From: Candidatus Poribacteria bacterium
GTDB taxonomy: Bacteria > Poribacteria > WGA-4E > UBA9662
Assembly: GCA_002729015.1 (NCBI GenBank)
Contig: PBVO01000037.1
Location: 49,591-64,885 of the forward strand
Length of the DNA: 15,295 bases
Reading direction: 5' to 3'
Shown here one piece after another: positions 1 through 6,371 of this stretch (the stretch's first letter is position 1; each line of letters begins with the position of its first letter). The notes under the pieces were generated by a model. It searched no databases, had not been told where the DNA came from, and was given only the letters and a program-made list of their open reading frames with translations. Position numbers and translations under genes: made by a program.

Positions 1-1
1 T

Positions 2-667
2 ACGGTGGTACCGCAAACTTACTTTGAGGATAACTTTGATAATCCTAAGGAGTCAGGGAAAAAATGGACTCCACTCTTCGGTGAATGGGAATTTAAAAAC
101 AAAGAATATCAACAATTAGGAGGAGAGCCAAACAGTATGAGTCTAGTTTCTGACGAATACTGGGAAGAAGAATGGAACAATTATACTTTTGAAGTTAAAG
201 GTAATAAGATTGGTGGAGGAGAAGGCTTTCTAATTATGTTTCGTTGTCGTGGGATGATGCAACCAAGGGGTAAGCCTCTGAAAAAGCACCCACCGCGTAT
301 GCAAAAACAGAAGCCGTCTTTGGAATATTGGTGGAATCTAGGTGGTTGGGGTAATACTCGATCTAAAGTTGAATCTTGGGGTGGAAAAGCCGGCGCAGAT
401 AGTAAGGACATAATCAAGGCCAAAACTTGGTATGATATCAAAATTATCAACACCCCGAAAGATTATACAGTCATATTAAACGACAAAGAGGTAGCAAAAG
501 TTGAAGATGACACTCAAGATGGAATCGGCCGAATCGGACTTGCTACCTGGAGTACCGAAGCCAGATACGACAGTGTCATTGTTTATGGTCCTGATGGACC
601 TAGTGCTCCTGTCAAAGCCAATGGTAAGGCTTCCTTAACCTGGGGATATCTTAAGACCCAAAAATAA
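2..667 (+). CDS. ConA-like (DUF1080/GH16-type) secreted protein, 5' end cut by window
   Basis: The reading frame is open to the left edge, so the true start and any signal peptide lie outside; the GTG at position 5 has no visible reason to be the start. The visible 221 residues look like one beta-sandwich of the ConA-like / 3-keto-disaccharide hydrolase (DUF1080) type. They open with F-E-D-N-F-D and a G-x-W-x-F strand, have a W-Y-D-I-K-I strand near residue 142, and close with G-R-I-G-L-A-T-W followed by Y-D-S-V-I-V-Y-G near 176-195, the usual last strands of this fold. It is rich in Trp and Lys. No catalytic residues can be assigned, so it may only bind sugar. The last 14 residues (GKASLTWGYLKTQK) resemble the tails of the two LamG proteins at 7806-9459. 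Fold assignment is fairly sure, function is not. Confidence 0.7.
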   Translation, partial: TVVPQTYFEDNFDNPKESGKKWTPLFGEWEFKNKEYQQLGGEPNSMSLVSDEYWEEEWNNYTFEVKGNKIGGGEGFLIMFRCRGMMQPRGKPLKKHPPRMQKQKPSLEYWWNLGGWGNTRSKVESWGGKAGADSKDIIKAKTWYDIKIINTPKDYTVILNDKEVAKVEDDTQDGIGRIGLATWSTEARYDSVIVYGPDGPSAPVKANGKASLTWGYLKTQK

Positions 668-801
668 AGAAGTAATCTAATTTTTTATACTTTTTAAATT
701 AGTATAATTTTCTTTTTTCCGCTTTATTTTAACTTATTTCCCTAATGATTAGCAGTTGGCGCGAACTGCTTGTTTTGTAGGTAAGAGGGGTAAGTCGCTA
801 T

Positions 802-851
802 CTTAAAAGTGAGCAGATCGGACCCCAAAGCCCGATCTGCTCACTTTTAAG
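802..851. repeat. Perfect 20-bp inverted repeat with 10-nt loop
   Basis: The left arm 802-821 and right arm 832-851 are exact reverse complements over 20 bp, beginning CTTAAAAGTGAGC on the left. The loop 822-831 is ACCCCAAAGC. The transcript would form a very stable hairpin on either strand. It sits 135 nt after the ConA-like gene and about 720 nt before the caspase gene. There is no T-tract after either arm, so it is not a classical intrinsic terminator. It could be a bidirectional terminator of another type, an mRNA-stabilising hairpin, or a dispersed palindromic repeat. Confidence 0.9.
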
Positions 852-885
852 CCCAGATGGAGTGATTTGTACCTCAACTGAAATT

Positions 886-929
886 AATGCTAAAGGGGTT
901 TTATAACCCTTTCAAATCCCTTTAGTATT
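886..929. repeat. Imperfect inverted repeat / alternative hairpins
   Basis: AATGCTAAAGGG (886-897) pairs with CCCTTTAGTATT (918-929) over 12 bp with one G-T wobble. An alternative inner pairing uses AAAGGGGTT (892-900) with AACCCTTT (905-912) with one bulged G, so two mutually exclusive stems are possible. It lies 35 nt after the 20-bp palindrome. Function is unknown; the pair of structures may belong to one conserved intergenic element. Confidence 0.55.
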
Positions 930-1572
930 AGCCACACAATTTTAGCAGCAAACTGCAAAATCTAACCTCGGATTGATGAATGTCCCTGAACATACAGGCC
1001 ATTTTCAGTTTTTTTCAAAAATGTCAAAAAAACAAGCCTTTGAATCATCTCATATCCGACTAGACATTATGGTTACCCTTATCACTCCCCACCGATAAGA
1101 GGGAATTAATTTACTAAAAATTAGCCTGTAAATCACTAATTTTTGCCGTAGTTTGTTCCAAATTCAGAAGCAGTACTCGTGCATTTTGGCCACCGACAAA
1201 TTTAAAACTAATTACAAGATATTACTGTTTCTTACTGTAAATCCTGTTCCACCCCCCAAATCAAATGGGATATTAGCGTCTCATTTTCGACAGAAAAATT
1301 GATACATTTGTTTCGATTTTTTCTGTTGACAGAATGTTATTTTGTCGATGATTAAAAAATAAGACCGTTGGGTTTTCAATTCAAGGGTGAGATGTCTAAT
1401 TCTAGTGCTTTCAGGATCGAAAATGTAATCTGAGATAATATCAAGCTGTTGGCTGAGTAAATAAAGGTTATCTATTTAGATGGTTTGATAATTGTAGTGT
1501 CGTTTTACATCTCTGCTTTTAATATGATATTCGTATCAACAAGGTATAAAATTCGAGGGACTAATTGAAATA

Positions 1573-2907
1573 ATGACAAGAAGGTTATGTTTACTGTTTT
1601 TTCTATTGAGTTCTACCCTGGCTGTGGCTGAGAAATACGCACTGTTAGTCGGAATTAATGATTACCCCAATGATATTAGCCCACTACGATACTGTGTGGC
1701 TGATGTAGTGGCTTTTCGTGATACTCTGGTCAACGTATCCAGCTTTAAGAAAGGTAATATTTTCCTGATGACCGATGGTATGGAAGGTCAGATGGAGCCA
1801 ACTAATATTAATATTGTTAAGCGATTAAGCATTTTGGCCCAACAGATTAAATCGTCAGATACCTTAGTCTTTTACTTCTCAGGTCATTGCATTGTCAATG
1901 ACAGTGATTCCTTCTTGTTAGCTGCTAACAGTGATACTACTACTCAGGATACCTTGGAGATGAGTGGGGTCTCCTTAGATCGGGTTAGTAAGATCCTGTC
2001 GTCGGTCAAGGCTCATCAACTATTGACGGTGATCGATGCCTGTCGCTATAGCCCTGAAGCAAGTCGTAGTGGCGAAGATAGTGTCTTAACAGATGAGTTC
2101 TCTAAAGGTTTTAAAATCAGGCGTAATAGTAGTGATCGTCAACCTCGTGTTAGTGCTACTTTGTATGCTTGTAGTATAGGTGAACGAGCTTATGAATGGT
2201 CAGAAAAAGGACATGGGGTTTTTAGTTATTACTTGTTGAAAGGGATGAATGGTGGAGTTGCTGATAGTCAGGGTCAAGTAACTGTTACTGATTTGGCCGA
2301 ATACACTCAGAGTAAAGTAATGGATTGGGCTAAGACCTACCGTAATAAGAGGCAGACGCCTTGGTTAAGCTTGCAGGGAGGGACCAAGCTGATATTGGTA
2401 GAGAATAGGTTGGCTATGGTTAAAGCTGAACGGAGACGACTGGAGTCTGAGTTGGCCAAAACTAAGCAGCAACTGGATCAAGCCCAGAAGGCTGATGGAG
2501 CTTTAAGTCGAATCGAAGATATACAAAGAAAAACTGAGTTACAGGAGAAAGTGCGCCAAGCCAAAGCTACCAAAGAATTGGACCGACAACGAGAAGAAAC
2601 AGCGCGCCAAGAAAGAAAGGAAGTAACTCGTCAACAAAGAGAAAAATCGATTAAACAAGCAGCCAATAGAGAGCAGATTAGGCGGGAACGAGCCGAGATT
2701 GAACGAAAGAAACAACAATTGGAAGCTGAACGACAGAAGCTGCAGGCCCAGCAGTTAGAATCGATAGATATTAGTCAGTTGCTGCAGAAGGCCAAAGAGT
2801 TGCAAGATAAGATTAATGGGGTTGGCCTCGAAGTTAGAGCCGAAGTCAACCATCAGATAGGAGCTATTCCCAAGCCACAGAAGAGCCAAGTGAATCCACA
2901 AGACTAG
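1573..2907 (+). CDS. Exported caspase-like (peptidase C14) protein with coiled coil; N-terminal part of a TAG-split gene
   Basis: Residues 1-19 are a signal peptide (two Arg, then a Leu/Phe-rich core, A-V-A end). Residues about 21-272 form a caspase-like p20 domain. It starts Y-A-L-L-V-G-I-N-D-Y, has the His motif F-Y-F-S-G-H-C (His105) and the Cys motif V-I-D-A-C-R (Cys157), so the catalytic dyad is intact; the residue after His is Cys where Gly is usual. Residues about 275-420 are a Lys/Glu/Gln/Arg-rich coiled coil. The frame ends at TAG 2905-2907, but it stays open for another 508 codons and that sequence carries on the charged helical pattern. I infer that this and 2923-4431 are halves of one ancestral gene. 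The start is supported by the signal peptide; an AGGGA lies about 12 nt upstream, a weak and distant ribosome site. Likely role: a cysteine protease or protease-like scaffold outside the cytoplasm. Confidence 0.85.
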   Translation: MTRRLCLLFFLLSSTLAVAEKYALLVGINDYPNDISPLRYCVADVVAFRDTLVNVSSFKKGNIFLMTDGMEGQMEPTNINIVKRLSILAQQIKSSDTLVFYFSGHCIVNDSDSFLLAANSDTTTQDTLEMSGVSLDRVSKILSSVKAHQLLTVIDACRYSPEASRSGEDSVLTDEFSKGFKIRRNSSDRQPRVSATLYACSIGERAYEWSEKGHGVFSYYLLKGMNGGVADSQGQVTVTDLAEYTQSKVMDWAKTYRNKRQTPWLSLQGGTKLILVENRLAMVKAERRRLESELAKTKQQLDQAQKADGALSRIEDIQRKTELQEKVRQAKATKELDRQREETARQERKEVTRQQREKSIKQAANREQIRRERAEIERKKQQLEAERQKLQAQQLESIDISQLLQKAKELQDKINGVGLEVRAEVNHQIGAIPKPQKSQVNPQD

Positions 2908-2922
2908 TTCGAAACCAAGTCT

Positions 2923-4431
2923 ATGTATCAGAAACGGTTGAATCAGTATAGACAAGATGATGAGGAAAGAGAACAACGGTATCAACAGGAAGTTGACGAT
3001 ATTATGTCTACTATCGATAATGAGATTAAGTTACGGAGTCAGGGCTATCAGGATGCTTTGGCTTTGCTTAATAGAAACATCGTTCTAGATGAAACCCAAG
3101 TGGTGTTGAATTTAGGCCGATATGACCCTGAGAATCAGATCTTTGCTGATGCGAGTTTATCAACTAAGGGTAGTCGTCAGTTGCAGGTATTTGATTGGTT
3201 CCTGAAAGTACCATTAAGTTATGCCAAGCAGTTTAAAAAATCAGTAGAGAACGGAACAGTTAAAATCCGGGTTGAAGTTGAGCTGGAGGCCGAAAATCAA
3301 ACTGCAAACATCAAATCAGTTTTGGTTGAAGATTTAGTGCAGGATCTTCAATGTGCTCATCCTCTCCCTCAACTGACTGTCAAATCAACGCCAGGTTCAG
3401 CTAGGGTTAGTATAGATGGAAGGTATATTGGTCTTACTCCCTATAGTGGGAGGTTTATACTGGGCCAACATCAAATAGAAGTTAGTAAGACCTATCGGGT
3501 GGATAATGGTTATTACCAACCGAGCAAAAAACAAACAATAACGTTGGAGCATGGGGTAGATCAGTCTCTCGATATTAAATTACCACAGCCTGTCCCCCTT
3601 GGCGTAGTATCAGATCCAGCAGGATTAGATGTGCGGATTAATGATAAAGATTTCGGACAAACGCCCTTGACATTAAGTCTTCCTCCAGGTTCTTATCGAG
3701 TTGGGTTATCAAGGATCAAAGGGTTGGAAACTCAACCTCAAAGCAAAACAGTAATGTTGGTTGTTGGAGAAGAAGATCTAGTTGAGTTTAAGGTCAATTA
3801 CGATAGAACTAAATTTAAGATCGTCAATCAAAAACTAATTGAGCCATATAAAGGTATGGTATTGATTCCATCACTGTCTTCTATGCCAGCCTTCTATATG
3901 GACAAATACGAGGTAACTAACGCTCAATACCATGAGTTTATACAGGCCACAGGGCACCGGGAGCCTATCTATTGGGATAATTCAAAATATAACCAACCCA
4001 ATCAGCCAGTAGTAGGGGTTAGTTGGAACGATGCGGTAGCCTACGCTAAATGGTTGGGTAAACGGATACCAACTGAGAAAGAATGGGAGTGGGCAGCACG
4101 CGGTGGGTTACTAGGCAAAAAGTATCCTTGGGGTGATCAACAGCCGAATTCAAGTCGGACGAACTACTATGGAGCTAATATTGGGAAACCGACAGCAGTA
4201 GGTAGTTATCCTGCCAATGGGTATGGCCTGTATGACATGGCGGGTAACGTCTTGGAATGGTGTCAAGATTGGTATGATAGAGATCAACACTACAAGGTTT
4301 TGCGGGGCGGATCTTGGGCCGATATTCCTCCTATCCTGCGGGTAGCTGATCGTAACAACCGCAATCCACTTAATAGGGGCATCTACCATGGGTTCCGATG
4401 TGTGTCAGGGTTACCCTTTGCTAGTCAGTAG
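2923..4431 (+). CDS. PEGA repeats plus FGE-sulfatase-like (SUMF1) domain; C-terminal part of the TAG-split gene
   Basis: This half is in the same frame as the caspase half and open from directly after its stop. Residues about 1-60 are a charged helix; about 60-145 an unassigned beta-rich stretch; about 150-220 and 224-290 two PEGA-type repeats (S-T-P-G-S-A-R-V-S-I-D-G, then a G-x-T-P turn, and again S-D-P-A-G-L with F-G-Q-T-P-L). Residues about 311-496 are an FGE-like domain with Y-E-V-T-N-A-Q-Y, V-S-W-N-D-A-V-A-Y-A, P-T-E-K-E-W-E-W-A-A-R-G, Y-P-W-G-D, A-G-N-V-L-E-W, R-G-G-S-W and the closing G-F-R-C-V. The two active-site Cys of true FGE, expected shortly after R-G-G-S, are absent, so sulfatase activation is unlikely; a binding role of this C-type-lectin-like fold is more plausible. 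The first ATG (2923) has no Shine-Dalgarno and there is no signal peptide, so independent translation and export are doubtful. It may be a dead remnant or need stop readthrough. Confidence 0.8.
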   Translation: MYQKRLNQYRQDDEEREQRYQQEVDDIMSTIDNEIKLRSQGYQDALALLNRNIVLDETQVVLNLGRYDPENQIFADASLSTKGSRQLQVFDWFLKVPLSYAKQFKKSVENGTVKIRVEVELEAENQTANIKSVLVEDLVQDLQCAHPLPQLTVKSTPGSARVSIDGRYIGLTPYSGRFILGQHQIEVSKTYRVDNGYYQPSKKQTITLEHGVDQSLDIKLPQPVPLGVVSDPAGLDVRINDKDFGQTPLTLSLPPGSYRVGLSRIKGLETQPQSKTVMLVVGEEDLVEFKVNYDRTKFKIVNQKLIEPYKGMVLIPSLSSMPAFYMDKYEVTNAQYHEFIQATGHREPIYWDNSKYNQPNQPVVGVSWNDAVAYAKWLGKRIPTEKEWEWAARGGLLGKKYPWGDQQPNSSRTNYYGANIGKPTAVGSYPANGYGLYDMAGNVLEWCQDWYDRDQHYKVLRGGSWADIPPILRVADRNNRNPLNRGIYHGFRCVSGLPFASQ

Positions 4432-4489
4432 GAGTGGCTTTAATAATTAAATTTAGTTAGATTTCTTTGTGGATTACTGGTCCAACCCT

Positions 4490-4519
4490 TTGAAATAATC
4501 TATTATTATAGGATAGGAT
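4490..4519 (+). promoter_or_regulatory. Possible sigma70-type promoter for the SDR gene
   Basis: TTGAAA (4490-4495) and TAGGAT (4514-4519) are separated by 18 nt and end 28 nt before the SDR start codon. The -35 matches consensus at 5 of 6 positions and the -10 at 4 of 6. The surrounding DNA is AT-rich, so chance matches are likely. Confidence 0.3.
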
Positions 4520-4547
4520 AATTGATTTAAATTAAGGAGCTTTATTT

Positions 4548-5273
4548 ATGAAAAGTATACCCAGTAGAGTACTTATTGCTGGTGTTGGACCAGGGTTGGG
4601 CTTAGCTTTAGCTAAACGTTTTATCCATGAGGGCTGTACAGTTGGTCTACTAGCCCGTAATGAAAATTACCTAAACCAATTGTCAAGTGAACTGTCCCAG
4701 AACGGGCAAACCGCTATCGCTTTACCAGCCGATTTGACAGATCCCATCCAAATTACTTCGGCTTTTCAACACTATAAGAATACGGTTGGATCTGTCGATG
4801 TCTTAATTAACCACGCGGGCCTCTCGTTTTGGCAATCTACTATGGAGATTTCTGCCGAAGATTTTGAACAGACTTGGCGAACATCAACATTGAGTGCATT
4901 ACTGTGCAGCCAACAAGTGATCCCAGACATGTTATCCAATAATAATGGCCACATAATTTTCTCTGGTTCAACTTCAGCTGTAAGAGGGCGGAAAGGGGCT
5001 ATTGATTTTAGTAGTAGTCAATTTGCTCGAAGGGGATTAGCTGATGCGATGGCTCGAGAATTGTGGCCACAAGGTATCCATGTTGCCCACGTCATTATTG
5101 ATGGAATCATAGACACCCCTAGAGTTAGGCAGAATTATGTACTGGCTGAAGATGAATTACTTATGTGCCCTGATGATATAGCTGAGAGTTATTGGCACCT
5201 GATTCAACAGCCTAAAAGTAGCTGGGCCTTTGAAATTGCTATTCGACCGCACACAGAAGCATTTTTTGAATAG
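4548..5273 (+). CDS. Short-chain dehydrogenase/reductase family protein, atypical active site
   Basis: This is a single-domain SDR of the normal length, 241 residues. The nucleotide-binding turn is G-V-G-P-G-L-G (12-18) instead of the classical TGxxxGxG, followed by A-L-A-K-R-F. A-D-L-T-D (61-65) and I-N-H-A-G (87-91, in place of N-N-A-G) are the next SDR marks. A Ser suited to catalysis is in S-G-S-T-S (139-143). The catalytic Y-x-x-x-K position reads F154-S-S-S-Q158, so both Tyr and Lys are replaced. The helix after it (R-G-L-A-D-A-M-A-R-E-L) and I-H-V-A-H-V-I-I-D-G are normal for the family. It may bind NAD(P) without normal dehydrogenase chemistry. TAAGGAG at 4533-4539, 8 nt before ATG, fixes the start. 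The gene stands alone between the FGE-like half and a decayed minus-strand gene; substrate unknown. Confidence 0.88.
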   Translation: MKSIPSRVLIAGVGPGLGLALAKRFIHEGCTVGLLARNENYLNQLSSELSQNGQTAIALPADLTDPIQITSAFQHYKNTVGSVDVLINHAGLSFWQSTMEISAEDFEQTWRTSTLSALLCSQQVIPDMLSNNNGHIIFSGSTSAVRGRKGAIDFSSSQFARRGLADAMARELWPQGIHVAHVIIDGIIDTPRVRQNYVLAEDELLMCPDDIAESYWHLIQQPKSSWAFEIAIRPHTEAFFE

Positions 5274-5344
5274 CTTGGTAAACAATGAAAAAAGCCCAAT
5301 CATTGACAAATGTCTGCCCCCCGTTCTCACATCGGAAGGTAAAT

Positions 5345-6036
5345 TTATTGTCCCTGGACTGCTTTGATATTTGCCCATGTCGTTTGCAAATAGTAGTCCT
5401 TGTCTGACAATAACAAACCGTCCTCCATGCTCAGTATTCTTATGAAGACGGGATCAAGATGTTGATCTACCGGAGACCTGGGGGCAGTAGCTACTCCAAA
5501 AAAATCAATTTCCCAGTTATTATCTGTCTCGACTTGATCTCTTTTTATAGGTCTTTTACCAGTAAACCAGGAAGGTATTGCTTGCCACGTAAACACAATT
5601 ATAAGGGTGAGTCTAACAATCAAAATCACTATTAGTTATATTTCTTAGACCGCTGGCTTCGTTTTTACCACTACCCAGCGCAACGTGAAAAATATAATCA
5701 CCAGTGTTAATAATTTTTTCAATTAAGGAATTATCTTTTTGGATGTTACCAAATTCGTATAATGTTTCGGGAAGATAACCAAATAAAATTTATTACATCA
5801 ATCGTGTTATTTTGCTGTGTTCTAATGACAAATTCTTCAATTTCTAGCTTATTGAGGACTTTAACATTTTTTGCTGATTTGACATTTTTCAATATTTATT
5901 CACTTGCGTGTTTTATATCATCTGGAGTAATACATTGGAAATTTTGATTTAAGATAACGATTTCGTCAATAAATACGAAAGTAGCAATTGAAAATAAAAT
6001 TATGAGAATGGAAAAGAATAATGTCTTTTTGAATAT
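5345..6036 (-). pseudogene. Shattered gene for an exported protein (stop plus two frame changes)
   Basis: Read on the minus strand, protein-like segments follow one another in order through different frames. Segment 1 (6036 to 5790) begins with AGAGGA followed after a short gap by ATA where ATG is expected. It then gives F-K-K-T-L-F-F-S-I-L-I-I-L-F, a membrane or signal segment, and I-T-P-D-D-I-K-H-A-S-E, a TAA at 5898-5896, and continues in the same frame with V-L-N-K-L-E-I-E-E-F. Segment 2 (5789 to 5613), one base out of frame, holds G-Y-L-P-E-T-L-Y-E-F-G-N and I-N-T-G-D-Y-I-F-H-V, and ends at TAG 5615-5613. Segment 3 (5629 to 5345, apparent GTG start, 94 codons) holds N-N-W-E-I-D-F-F-G and H-L-D-P-V-F-I-R, and ends T-T-W-A-N-I-K-A-V-Q-G-Q, close to the C-terminal motif of the LamG proteins here. 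I infer one ancestral gene of about 230 codons that lost its start and frame. The family is not identified with certainty. Segment 3 alone could be read as a small gene, but it has no ribosome site. Confidence 0.6.
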
Positions 6037-6047
6037 ACAATCCTCTT

Positions 6048-6284
6048 TTATTGATAACTAAGGAGTTTATTTTTTAGTTCATCTGATTGAATGTAGGATT
6101 GTAATTCTTGAGAAGTGATATCGTGTCATGTAAAGCACTGAGTATAGAAATACTTTTTGGGATGTTTACTTTAGCAAGTTTTGAAGTAGGGGATCATTTT
6201 TAGAATAGCCTGATTTTCATAAGAATAGTTTTTAACCTTGATTAGATCCTTGATTAACGGAGAGACAGCTTTACATCCAATATC
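6048..6284 (-). pseudogene. Protein-like debris, possibly of a helical-repeat (HEAT-like) protein
   Basis: Three overlapping minus-strand frames each give short protein-like runs. 6284-6171 reads A-V-S-P-L-I-K-D-L-I-K-V and ends at TAA. 6193-6074 holds I-P-K-S-I-S-I-L-S-A-L-H-D-T-I and ends at TAA. About 6125-6048 reads T-S-Q-E-L-Q-S-Y-I-Q-S-D-E-L and ends at TAA. The first has the hydrophobic spacing of a HEAT-repeat helix pair. No start codon or ribosome site is visible. Because the frames overlap, at least one run must be chance. I take the stretch as remains of a gene just upstream of the shattered gene at 5345-6036, with modest confidence. Confidence 0.35.
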
Positions 6285-6371
6285 CTATGTGATAGTTTTT
6301 AAAGGTAACCGTAGATGTGTTGTATATTCTGATTAGATCAGCACATAGAGAGATATATAGAGGATATTATA

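Larger units (their letters stand above)
668..1572. other. Intergenic region, about 900 nt, with inverted repeats
   Basis: No convincing gene is visible. The stretch holds a weak AT hairpin just after the upstream gene (CTAATTT 677-683 with AAATTAG 696-702, followed by T-rich sequence), a perfect 20-bp inverted repeat (802-851), a second hairpin (886-929), a small CTTATC/GATAAG pair (1078-1083, 1094-1099) and a cluster of TCRACARAA motifs (1287-1349). A 40-codon ATG frame at 976-1098 and a start-less minus-strand frame near 1283-1455 exist but have no ribosome binding site or recognisable motif. The promoter of the caspase gene must lie here, but no convincing -35/-10 pair was found. Confidence 0.6.

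Noticed and set aside
181..453. 90-codon minus-strand frame
   Set aside because: Antisense shadow of the ConA-like gene.
976..1098. 40-codon plus-strand frame in the first intergenic region
   Set aside because: No Shine-Dalgarno, no recognisable motif, and its end falls in a small inverted repeat.
2905..2907. Alternative genetic code with TAG as sense codon
   Set aside because: TAG ends the FGE-like half (4429-4431) and the SDR (5271-5273) at the expected protein ends, so it works as a stop here.
4290..4420. Variable region of a diversity-generating retroelement in the FGE-like C-terminus
   Set aside because: The lectin-like fold is a known target type, but no template repeat, reverse transcriptase or accessory gene is in the window.
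5283..5305. CAATGA/TCATTG hairpin after the SDR as terminator
   Set aside because: Only 6 bp with an 11-nt loop and no T-tract.
5762..5947. 61-codon plus-strand frame, hydrophobic
   Set aside because: No ribosome site, and it lies opposite the better supported minus-strand pseudogene; taken as a shadow.
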